Notes under the pieces: generated by a model
Databases searched by the model: none
What the model was told of the DNA's origin: nothing
The model's input: only the letters and a program-made list of their open reading frames with translations
Shown: positions 1-5,240 of the stretch, one piece after another
Position numbering within the stretch: position 1 is the stretch's first letter
How the letters are laid out: every line of letters begins with the position of its first letter
Program-made: the position numbers and the translations under genes
Source: an uncultured Eubacteriales bacterium
GTDB taxonomy: Bacteria; Bacillota; Clostridia; Oscillospirales; Oscillospiraceae
Direction of reading: 5' to 3'
NCBI GenBank assembly: GCA_900554625.1
Contig: USHP01000151.1
Coordinates: 1-5,401 of the forward strand
Length of the DNA: 5,401 bases

Positions 1-628
1 TTGCAAAGGCCTCGTAGTCGTGCCGCTCCAGGGCGTCGACGATGGCCTCATGCTTTGCGATGGTGTTGTCCAGATGCTTGCTCTTCTCCTCCCGCTGAAA
101 ATTCTCGTCCACGGACCAGATGGCCTCCAGCAGGGAGTTGAGGACGCTGTTGTTGAGGTGCCGGAACAGCGTCATGTGAAAGACCTTGTCGTCGGCGTGA
201 AAAAAGATGCGCTGCTGCCACTTGGCCTTGATGGCCTCCAGGCTTTCGCGGATGTTGCGGATATCCTCGCTGGTCAGGGCGAGATAGGCCTGGCGCATGT
301 AGCTGAGCTCAATGGCCTTGCGGATCATCAGCATTTCGTGGATGGGCTTGCGCTCCTCGCCCACGGTGAAGAACAGCACATTTTGAAAGATGAAATCCAG
401 GTTGAATTCCTTCACCACCGTGCCGCGCCCGGGGCAGGACTGGATCATGCCCATCAGCTCCATGCTTTTGATGGCTTCCCGAAGCACGTTGCGGCTGACG
501 CCCAGCATCTGGCACATGGCCTGCTCCGTGGGGAGCGAATCGCCGGCCTTGAGTTCGTGGGTGATGATATAGCTGCGAATCTCGCGAAATGTCTGGATGT
601 AAAGCTTCTCCTCTTTCAAGTTCCTCAT
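1..628 (-). CDS. GntR-family (FadR/FCD subfamily) transcriptional regulator, C-terminus cut by window edge
   Basis: This is a DNA-binding regulator, probably the local repressor of the divergent sialic-acid operon. The 209 residues in view start at an ATG (628-626) preceded by AAAGGA (complement of 636-641), seven bases away. Residues about 8-73 form the GntR winged helix-turn-helix: LKAGDSLPTE, then a recognition helix around GVSRNVLREAIKSME, then the wing PGRGTVV. Residues about 95-209 are the all-helical FCD effector domain. Candidate metal/ligand residues are D147 and H151 (DKVFH) and H193 (KHEAIVDAL). FCD regulators usually have 220-240 residues, so about 15-30 are missing beyond the edge; no stop codon is seen. 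Known FCD members include E. coli NanR, which senses Neu5Ac, and other sugar-acid regulators. Divergent placement suggests a NanR-like role, but effector and operator are inferred. Ala codons are nearly all GCC, with no GCT, and Arg is mostly CGC/CGG. The family call is firm; the target is not. Confidence 0.93.
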   Translation of the reverse strand, partial: MRNLKEEKLYIQTFREIRSYIITHELKAGDSLPTEQAMCQMLGVSRNVLREAIKSMELMGMIQSCPGRGTVVKEFNLDFIFQNVLFFTVGEERKPIHEMLMIRKAIELSYMRQAYLALTSEDIRNIRESLEAIKAKWQQRIFFHADDKVFHMTLFRHLNNSVLNSLLEAIWSVDENFQREEKSKHLDNTIAKHEAIVDALERHDYEAFA

Positions 629-675
629 GGGCGCGTCCTTTCAGGATGGAGGTGTACGTCCTCAATGTCCCTTGA

Positions 676-705
676 ATTGTACAGCATTGCCTTTGCCTTT
701 GTCAA
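676..705 (-). promoter_or_regulatory. Predicted sigma-A promoter of the GntR regulator (proximal)
   Basis: On the minus strand a perfect TTGACA (complement of 700-705) is followed after 18 bases by TACAAT (complement of 676-681). Transcription would start near 669, about 40 bases before the regulator's ATG. The -10 overlaps a TGTACA palindrome (678-683), which would suit autoregulation. This is a prediction from consensus only. Confidence 0.6.
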
Positions 706-735
706 TCGCCATCCATCAATCCGAAAAGCGAATGA

Positions 736-764
736 TGTATACAATTCCAACAATTTGCGGTCAA
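736..764 (-). promoter_or_regulatory. Possible second, distal promoter of the GntR regulator
   Basis: On the minus strand TTGACC (complement of 759-764) is followed after 17 bases by TATACA (complement of 736-741). The -10 is weaker than that of the proximal promoter. It coincides with the palindrome TGTATACA (736-743), so the same bases could instead be an operator with no promoter function. Confidence 0.3.
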
Positions 765-793
765 ATAAAAATGAGGAAACACACAAAAAGCAG

Positions 794-822
794 TTGACAA
801 CAAATGTAGTTTGTAGTACATT
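794..822 (+). promoter_or_regulatory. Predicted sigma-A promoter of the transport/nanA operon
   Basis: A perfect TTGACA -35 (794-799) is followed by a 17-base spacer and a TACATT -10 (817-822). The expected start is near 829, giving a leader of about 77 bases before the binding-protein ATG at 906. The moderate -10 and the inverted repeats lying on the spacer and -10 suggest that the promoter is controlled by a repressor. Confidence 0.65.
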
Positions 823-823
823 T
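802..823. promoter_or_regulatory. Candidate operator over the operon -10 region
   Basis: Two nested symmetries are visible. AAATGTA (802-808) and TACATTT (817-823) form a perfect 7-bp inverted repeat with an 8-base spacer. Inside it lies the compact palindrome TGTAGTACA (812-820). Read as 811-821, the latter matches the FadR/FCD-type operator pattern TNGTNNNACNA except at the last base. TGTAGT also occurs in tandem at 805-810 and 812-817. Overlap with the -10 box fits repression by the divergent GntR protein; binding itself is inferred. Confidence 0.45.
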
Positions 824-841
824 AACACGTACTTCCGAAAC

Positions 842-853
842 GCGAAATTTCGC
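842..853. promoter_or_regulatory. Perfect 12-bp palindrome in the operon leader
   Basis: GCGAAATTTCGC is fully self-complementary and lies about 13-24 bases downstream of the predicted transcription start. With no loop it is a poor RNA hairpin, so a dimeric repressor site of roadblock type is the more natural reading. It does not resemble the TGTA/TACA elements upstream, which would imply a different regulator. Function is unknown. Confidence 0.35.
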
Positions 854-861
854 CGAGGAAG

Positions 862-877
862 ATGTGACCGTTTTCCA
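862..877. promoter_or_regulatory. Weak cre-like site (catabolite repression)
   Basis: The stretch ATGTGACCGTTTTCCA fits the Bacillota CcpA consensus WTGNNARCGNWWWCAW at 14 of 16 positions, failing at the R and at the A near the end. Its place in the leader downstream of the promoter is usual for cre sites, and carbon-catabolite control of an amino-sugar operon is plausible. A match of this quality can occur by chance. Confidence 0.22.
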
Positions 878-889
878 AAAAAATATGGC

Positions 890-896
890 AAGGAGG
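890..896 (+). promoter_or_regulatory. Ribosome binding site that sets the binding-protein start
   Basis: AAGGAGG ends nine bases before ATG at 906. An in-frame GTG at 864 would add 14 residues in front of the signal peptide and has no comparable site, so 906 is preferred. Confidence 0.85.
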
Positions 897-905
897 AACC
901 CATCC

Positions 906-2177
906 ATGAAAAAGCTGTTCGCGCTGCTTCTGTGCCTCATGATGGTGCTGCCCATGGCTTCCCTGGCGGAAGAAAAGGTGGACATCACCCTTTGGACCTA
1001 CCCCATCGGCAACTGGACCAACGCCGAAACGGTGGACGCCATCATCGCCAATTTCAACGCCGTGTATCCCAACATCAGCGTGACGGTGCAGTACCTGGAC
1101 TACCAGTCGGGCGACGATCAGGTGACCAGCGCCATTGAGGCCGGCACCACCCCCGACATCATCATGGAAGGCCCCGAGCGCCTGGTGACCAACTGGGGCG
1201 CCGCCGGCAAGATGCTGGACCTGAGCGACCTGTGGACCGAGGAGGCCCTGGCCGACATCAGCGCCACCAGCGAGGCCGTCGTGGCCGCATGCAAGGGCGT
1301 GGACGGCAAGTACTACGAGTACCCGCTGTGCATGACCACGCACTGCATGGTCATCGACCGCGCCGCTTTTGAAGCCGCCGACGCGCTTCAGTATCTGGAC
1401 GAGGAGACCCGCACCTGGACCACCGACGGCTTTGTAAGCGCCCTTCGCGCGCTGACCGAGGCGGGCTTCAATCCCACCGGCATCGTCTACTGCGGCGGTC
1501 AGGGCGGCGACCAGGGCACCCGTGCTCTGATTACCAACCTGGGCGGCGGCACCTACGCCAATGCCGAGCACACCGAGTACACCTACGCTTCTCAGGAAAA
1601 TGCGGAAGCTCTGGCCAAGCTGTGTGCCCAGGATGGCATCTCCTTCGATACCGCTATCGTGGCTGCAGATGAAATCCAGGCTTTTGTCAACGGCACCTTC
1701 CAGATGGCTTTCTGCTGGAACATCGGCCAGGAAGTCACCAATGCTGACGCTCTGAGCTTCGACGTTCTGCCCATGGCATTCCCCTCCGACACCACTCCCT
1801 CCCTGCAGGGCGGTATCTGGGGCTTCGGCGTGTTCGACAACGGCGATGAGGCCAAGATCGAGGCTGCCAAGACCTTCATCAAGTTCATGACTGAGGACGA
1901 TGCTCAGTACATCAAGGCTGTTGAAGCCACCACCTATGCTCCTGTCCGTGATGTGGAAGGCGTTTACGCCACCGACGAACTGTTCCCCGAGTACAACCTG
2001 CTCAGCCCCATGATGGGTGACTACTACCAGGTCACCAAGGGCTGGACTCAGGCCCGTACCGAGTGGTGGAACATGCTGCAGCGTGTCAGCGCCACCGACG
2101 GCTCCGTGGAAGCCATCCTGGCTGAGATGGAAACCGCTCAGACCGCTGCCAATGCCGCTGCTGCCGCAGAAGGCTGA
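906..2177 (+). CDS. ABC transporter sugar-binding protein (CUT1 family), probable sialic acid receptor
   Basis: The extracellular solute-binding protein (423 aa, normal for the family) is predicted to capture the substrate and deliver it to the two permeases encoded next. The N-terminus is a signal peptide: MKK, a hydrophobic core to about residue 17, and ASLA before EEK, suggesting signal peptidase I cleavage after A21. No lipobox cysteine follows, unusual for a Gram-positive binding protein; C10 lies inside the core and is preceded by LLL. The mature part opens with a typical first strand (ITLWTY, about 26-31). It also has the family segment FVNGTFQMAF (260-269), a GGIWGFGVF strand (302-310) and the helix AAKTFIKFM. 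The Ala-rich tail ends in TGA. Sialic-acid specificity is inferred from the adjacent nanA, not from binding residues. Codon use changes sharply near residue 228 (base 1587): GCC/GCG and CGC before, GCT and CGT after. Confidence 0.92.
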   Translation: MKKLFALLLCLMMVLPMASLAEEKVDITLWTYPIGNWTNAETVDAIIANFNAVYPNISVTVQYLDYQSGDDQVTSAIEAGTTPDIIMEGPERLVTNWGAAGKMLDLSDLWTEEALADISATSEAVVAACKGVDGKYYEYPLCMTTHCMVIDRAAFEAADALQYLDEETRTWTTDGFVSALRALTEAGFNPTGIVYCGGQGGDQGTRALITNLGGGTYANAEHTEYTYASQENAEALAKLCAQDGISFDTAIVAADEIQAFVNGTFQMAFCWNIGQEVTNADALSFDVLPMAFPSDTTPSLQGGIWGFGVFDNGDEAKIEAAKTFIKFMTEDDAQYIKAVEATTYAPVRDVEGVYATDELFPEYNLLSPMMGDYYQVTKGWTQARTEWWNMLQRVSATDGSVEAILAEMETAQTAANAAAAAEG

Positions 2178-2213
2178 TTCCTGACCGGAAAGAAGAAATA
2201 GTCATCTGAACAG

Positions 2214-2244
2214 CGCCCCTCCCCTTCGAGGGGAGGGGCGTTTT
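2214..2244 (+). terminator. Strong GC-rich hairpin with short T-run between binding protein and permease
   Basis: An 11-bp perfect stem (2214-2224 with 2230-2240) closes a TTCGA loop and is followed by only four T residues before CC. It sits 36 bases after the binding-protein stop codon. The downstream permease has its own ribosome binding site but no evident promoter, so this is best read as a leaky terminator or 3'-end stabiliser. Either would leave more binding-protein mRNA than permease mRNA, a common arrangement in importer operons. Confidence 0.7.
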
Positions 2245-2263
2245 CCAAAGCGAATTTACGAGA

Positions 2264-2268
2264 GGGGG
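2264..2268 (+). promoter_or_regulatory. Ribosome binding site supporting a TTG start
   Basis: A GAGGGGG run (core 2264-2268) ends six bases before TTG at 2275. Later in-frame candidates, GTG at 2290 and ATG at 2323, lack a nearby site, so the TTG start is preferred. A TTG start would also lower permease output. Confidence 0.6.
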
Positions 2269-2274
2269 ATCTTT

Positions 2275-3186
2275 TTGGTCAAGACACCTGTGCAATACAA
2301 CAAAAAGCAGCGCCGCCTGGTAATGCAGGAAAATGTGGCAGCTTATGCCTTCTTGCTGCCGTTTTTAATCTTCTTCGTAGGATTTGTGCTGTATCCCATG
2401 TTCATGTGCGTCTATACCAGCTTCTTCGACGCAACCATGGGCCGGGAAGATATCTTTGTGGGTCTTAAAAACTATCAGGAGCTGTTCCAGGACGAGGTGT
2501 TCTGGATCGCCCTGCGCAATACGCTGGTAATCGTGGTGGTCTCCGTGCCGATTACCTGCATCTTCTCTTTGTGGGTAGCCTCTGCCATCAGCAAGATGCC
2601 GGTGGCTGCCACCTCCGCCTTCCGCTGCATCTTCTACCTGCCTGTGGTTACCGGCTCCGTGGCAGTCACCATGGTCTGGAAGTGGATGTTCAACAACTAC
2701 TACGGCATATTCAACTACCTGGGCAAAGATGTACTGGGTATTCTGGATAAGAATATCAACTGGCTGGGCGATGAGAAATACGCTCTGTGGTGCATCATTC
2801 TGATTCTGCTGACCACCTCCGTAGGCCAGCCCATTGTTCTGTACGTTTCCGCTCTGGACAATGTGGACAAGTCCCTGGTGGAAGCCGCCGAGGTAGACGG
2901 CGCCACCCCCAAGCAGGCCTTCTGGAAGATCAAGTGGCCCCAGATGATGCCTACCACCTTGTACATCCTGGTGATTACCACCATCAACTCCTTCCAGTGC
3001 TTTGCACTGATTCAGCTGCTGACTTCTGGCGGCCCGAAGAACTCCACCATGACCATTATGTACTATATCTACTACAGCGCCTTCAAGCTGTATAAGTATG
3101 GTTACGGCAATGCCATGGGTGTCATTCTCGCCATTATCATAGCCATTCTGTCCGCCATTCAGTTTAAGGCCGGACAGGAGAAATAA
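2275..3186 (+). CDS. ABC transporter permease, MalF/UgpA-like (CUT1), first membrane subunit
   Basis: One of two inner-membrane subunits of the importer (303 aa from the TTG start), forming the translocation channel with the next gene product. Six hydrophobic segments are visible, at about residues 22-44, 82-105, 117-140, 163-188, 222-245 and 272-297. The cytoplasmic EAA loop, which docks on the ATPase, starts at residue 203 and reads EAAEVDGATPKQAFWKIKWP, with the conserved EAA, DGA and P. The C-terminus (QFKAGQEK) is short and lacks the aromatic/basic end (RFF-type) seen in some relatives. The gene follows the binding protein after a 97-base gap holding the hairpin at 2214-2244. The second permease begins 18 bases after its TAA, so translation is probably linked. 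No ATP-binding subunit lies nearby; CUT1 systems of Bacillota commonly borrow an MsmK/MsiK-type ATPase encoded elsewhere. Substrate is inferred from nanA. Confidence 0.93.
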   Translation: MVKTPVQYNKKQRRLVMQENVAAYAFLLPFLIFFVGFVLYPMFMCVYTSFFDATMGREDIFVGLKNYQELFQDEVFWIALRNTLVIVVVSVPITCIFSLWVASAISKMPVAATSAFRCIFYLPVVTGSVAVTMVWKWMFNNYYGIFNYLGKDVLGILDKNINWLGDEKYALWCIILILLTTSVGQPIVLYVSALDNVDKSLVEAAEVDGATPKQAFWKIKWPQMMPTTLYILVITTINSFQCFALIQLLTSGGPKNSTMTIMYYIYYSAFKLYKYGYGNAMGVILAIIIAILSAIQFKAGQEK

Positions 3187-3204
3187 GGAAGGGGGCAACG
3201 GAAT

Positions 3205-4119
3205 ATGAAACATTATAGTCAGCTTTCCCCCGAGCAGCGCAGAGCCAAACTCTACTCCATTTTCTCCTGTGTGGTCATCTGCCTGATTGCCTTTACCTTC
3301 CTGTTCCCTCTGTACTGGATCATCACCGGCTCTTTCAAAACCAAGACTGAGATCCTGTCCTCTACCCCTGTTTGGGTTCCTTCTGAATGGGTTATGACCA
3401 ACTATGAGAATCTGATGAGCAAGCGTACTGCGCCGCTGTTTGACTTCTCTCTGTTTGGCTACACCATCACCGGACCTACCATCCCCGGCGCCATCCGTTG
3501 GCTGCTGAATACCGTGGTTATGTCCGTCTCATCCATGCTGCTGACCTGCCTGACCGCCGCAATGGCCGGTTATGCCCTGGCCAAGAAGCGCTTCTACGGC
3601 CGGACCATTCTGTTCAGCCTGATCGTCTGCGCCATGGCTCTGCCCAAGCAGGTTATCCTGATCCCTCTGGTGCGGGAAATGTCTGCACTGAAACTGTATG
3701 ACACCATTTGGTCCGTTATCATCCCCATCGTCGGCTGGCCCTTCGGCGTGTTCCTGCTGAAGCAGTTTGCCGAGGGTATTCCCACGGAAATGGTGGAAGC
3801 CTGCCGGATTGACGGCGCCAGCGAGTGGCGTACCTTCACCGACGTCATGTTCCCCATGATAAAGCCCGGTGTTGGCGCCTGTGCCATCTTCACCTTTATC
3901 AATTCCTGGAACGACTACTTCATGCAGTTGATTATGCTGATGAGCACCAAGGAACTGACCATCTCCGTCGGTATTGCCACCATGCAGGGTGAAAACTCCA
4001 CCGACTTCGGTATCCTCATGGCCGGTTCTGCCCTGGCATCCATCCCTATCATCATTGTGTTCCTGATTTTCCAGAAATACTTTACCAAGGGCATCACCAT
4101 GGGTGCTGTCAAGGGTTAA
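3205..4119 (+). CDS. ABC transporter permease, MalG/UgpE-like (CUT1), second membrane subunit
   Basis: Partner membrane subunit of the importer (304 aa). The ATG at 3205 follows AGGAAGGGGG nine bases upstream. Six hydrophobic segments are seen, at about 17-42, 98-125, 134-158, 167-187, 216-240 and 267-291. The EAA loop begins at residue 198 (EACRIDGASEWRTF...P), with A-to-C at its third position. The C-terminal YFTKGITMGAVKG closely matches the usual MalG-type ending, so the protein is complete. The stretch between the first two segments, outside the membrane, is about 55 residues, and the total length slightly exceeds the usual 270-285. Close spacing to the first permease and the same strand indicate one operon. 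The ATPase is not encoded nearby. Confidence 0.94.
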   Translation: MKHYSQLSPEQRRAKLYSIFSCVVICLIAFTFLFPLYWIITGSFKTKTEILSSTPVWVPSEWVMTNYENLMSKRTAPLFDFSLFGYTITGPTIPGAIRWLLNTVVMSVSSMLLTCLTAAMAGYALAKKRFYGRTILFSLIVCAMALPKQVILIPLVREMSALKLYDTIWSVIIPIVGWPFGVFLLKQFAEGIPTEMVEACRIDGASEWRTFTDVMFPMIKPGVGACAIFTFINSWNDYFMQLIMLMSTKELTISVGIATMQGENSTDFGILMAGSALASIPIIIVFLIFQKYFTKGITMGAVKG

Positions 4120-4129
4120 TCCCAGTCTC

Positions 4130-4152
4130 GCCCCCTCTGATTTAGAGGGGGC
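4130..4152 (+). other. Intercistronic RNA hairpin without T-tract
   Basis: GCCCCCTCT (4130-4138) pairs perfectly with AGAGGGGGC (4144-4152) around a GATTT loop, eleven bases after the permease stop. No T-run follows, so it is unlikely to terminate transcription. Protection or processing of the mRNA between transporter and lyase cistrons is the likelier role. No promoter is evident between it and nanA. Confidence 0.55.
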
Positions 4153-4189
4153 TCAGGCTGATTCTACCAATATATGAAGGAGAATACAT

Positions 4190-5098
4190 ATGACTGATAT
4201 CAAAAAGTATGAAGGCATTATTCCTGCTTTCTATGCCTGCTATGATGCCGAGGGCCACATCAACCCCCAGGCTGTCCGGGAACTGACCCGCTACTTTATC
4301 GACAAGGGCGTAAAGGGCGTTTATGTCGGCGGTTCCTCCGGCGAGTGCATCTACCAGAGCAAGGAAGAGCGTAAGCTGGTGCTGGAGAATGTGATGGCGG
4401 AAGCTAAAGGCAAGCTCACCGTCATTGCCCACATCGCCTGCAACAACACCGCTGACTCCCAGGAGCTGGCTGCCCACGCAGAAAGCCTGGGCGTTGACGC
4501 CATCGCAGCCATTCCCCCCATCTACTTCAAGCTGCCCCCTTATGCCATTGCCAAGTATTGGAATGACATGAGCGCCGCCGCTCCCAATACTGACTTCATC
4601 ATTTACAACATCCCTCAGCTGGCAGGTGTTGCCCTGAGCGTGCCCCTGCTGAAGGAAATGCTGAAGAATCCCCGGGTCATCGGTGTCAAGAACTCCTCCA
4701 TGCCGGTTCAGGACATCCAGATGTGGCGGGATGAAGGGGCTATCGTCTTCAATGGTCCCGATGAGCAGCTGATTTCCGGTATGGTCATGGGCGCCACTGG
4801 CGGCATCGGCGGCACCTACGGCGCGATGCCGGAGCTGTACACCAAGCTGTTTGCCCTGGTCAAGTCCGGTGACCTGGCTACCGCTCTGGAAATCCAGAAC
4901 GAGTGCTGCCGGATCATTTACAAGATGTGCTCTGCCCATGGCAACATGTACGCCGTGATTAAGGAGATTCTGCGCATCAACGGCGGCCCCGACTGCGGCA
5001 GCGTCCGCGCACCTCTGGCGGAGATGATCGAAAGCGATTACCTGATTGCTCAGGAAGCTGCCCAGATGATCCGCACCGCCGTGGCAAAGTATTGCTAA
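4190..5098 (+). CDS. nanA: N-acetylneuraminate lyase (sialic acid aldolase)
   Basis: Cytoplasmic class I aldolase of the DapA/NanA family (302 aa, usual length). It cleaves N-acetylneuraminate to pyruvate and N-acetylmannosamine, the first step of sialic acid catabolism. Start ATG follows AGGAG seven bases upstream. The (beta/alpha)8-barrel motifs are in place: GGSSGE (47-52) for the pyruvate carboxylate, YNIP with catalytic Tyr139, and Schiff-base Lys167 in GVKNSS. GPDE (189-192) puts D191 and E192 at the positions that in E. coli NanA contact the sugar's glycerol tail; this favours NanA over dihydrodipicolinate synthase. GGIGG replaces E. coli GGIGS, so Ser208 becomes Gly, and Thr167 becomes Ser169. 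From memory the sequence is very like Ruminococcus gnavus NanA, whose lysine is also numbered 167. It follows the importer after 70 bases with a hairpin and ends at a terminator. A related 2-keto-3-deoxy sugar-acid aldolase is the main alternative. Confidence 0.92.
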   Translation: MTDIKKYEGIIPAFYACYDAEGHINPQAVRELTRYFIDKGVKGVYVGGSSGECIYQSKEERKLVLENVMAEAKGKLTVIAHIACNNTADSQELAAHAESLGVDAIAAIPPIYFKLPPYAIAKYWNDMSAAAPNTDFIIYNIPQLAGVALSVPLLKEMLKNPRVIGVKNSSMPVQDIQMWRDEGAIVFNGPDEQLISGMVMGATGGIGGTYGAMPELYTKLFALVKSGDLATALEIQNECCRIIYKMCSAHGNMYAVIKEILRINGGPDCGSVRAPLAEMIESDYLIAQEAAQMIRTAVAKYC

Positions 5099-5104
5099 AA
5101 ATCC

Positions 5105-5135
5105 AAAAGCCGCCGGACCCCCTCCGGCGGCTTTT
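5105..5135. terminator. Intrinsic terminator after nanA
   Basis: A perfect 13-bp stem, AAAAGCCGCCGGA (5105-5117) with TCCGGCGGCTTTT (5123-5135), closes a five-C loop seven bases after the nanA stop. The T-run of the right arm acts as the tail, and the A-run of the left arm makes it usable from the other strand too. It separates the importer/nanA unit from the next gene. Confidence 0.88.
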
Positions 5136-5145
5136 GCAAAATAGC

Positions 5146-5162
5146 AGTTTTTTGTAAAAACT
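5146..5162. repeat. AT-rich inverted repeat upstream of the ROK-like gene promoter
   Basis: AGTTTTT (5146-5152) and AAAAACT (5156-5162) are exact inverted copies around TGT. The repeat lies just upstream of the predicted -35, where an UP element or an activator/repressor site could sit. It could also add a T-rich tail to the preceding terminator. No function can be assigned. Confidence 0.3.
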
Positions 5163-5176
5163 TTCGAGAATCTGCC

Positions 5177-5205
5177 ATGGCACAATGAAAAAAATATGGT
5201 ATAAT
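5177..5205 (+). promoter_or_regulatory. Predicted extended -10 promoter of the ROK-like gene
   Basis: A perfect TATAAT (5200-5205) is preceded by TGG, giving an extended -10. Seventeen bases upstream is a modest -35, ATGGCA (5177-5182, four of six matches). The expected start is near 5212, about 29 bases before the ATG. Together with the terminator at 5105-5135 this makes the next gene a separate transcription unit. Confidence 0.7.
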
Positions 5206-5240
5206 GACAATAGAATTCAAACCAGAGGAGGAAATTTTCT

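Noticed and set aside
753..766. ATTTG/CAAAT inverted repeat with four-base spacer
   Set aside because: Only five base pairs per arm in an AT-rich stretch; it overlaps the possible distal promoter and is weak on its own.
864..905. Earlier GTG start for the binding protein
   Set aside because: It would put 14 polar residues before the signal peptide and would place the AGGAGG site at 890-896 inside the coding region.
20..1138. Long plus-strand open frame opposite the regulator, running through the intergenic region into the binding-protein gene
   Set aside because: It lies antisense to a clear GntR/FCD gene and out of frame with the binding protein, spans both promoters, and its translation has no recognisable domain. 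GC-rich third positions of the true genes create such frames.
822..1571. Minus-strand open frame opposite the 5' half of the binding protein
   Set aside because: Antisense of a well-supported gene; the Gly/Val/His-rich translation is an artefact of GCC/GAC/ATC codons read backwards.
2365..3213. Minus-strand open frame opposite the first permease
   Set aside because: Antisense shadow of a permease with six membrane segments and an EAA loop; the translation is His/Gly/Gln-rich without domain features.
5178..5190. TGGCAC as a sigma-54 -24 element
   Set aside because: No TTGCA-type -12 element follows at the required spacing; the bases there are an A-run, and a sigma-A extended -10 promoter lies right downstream.
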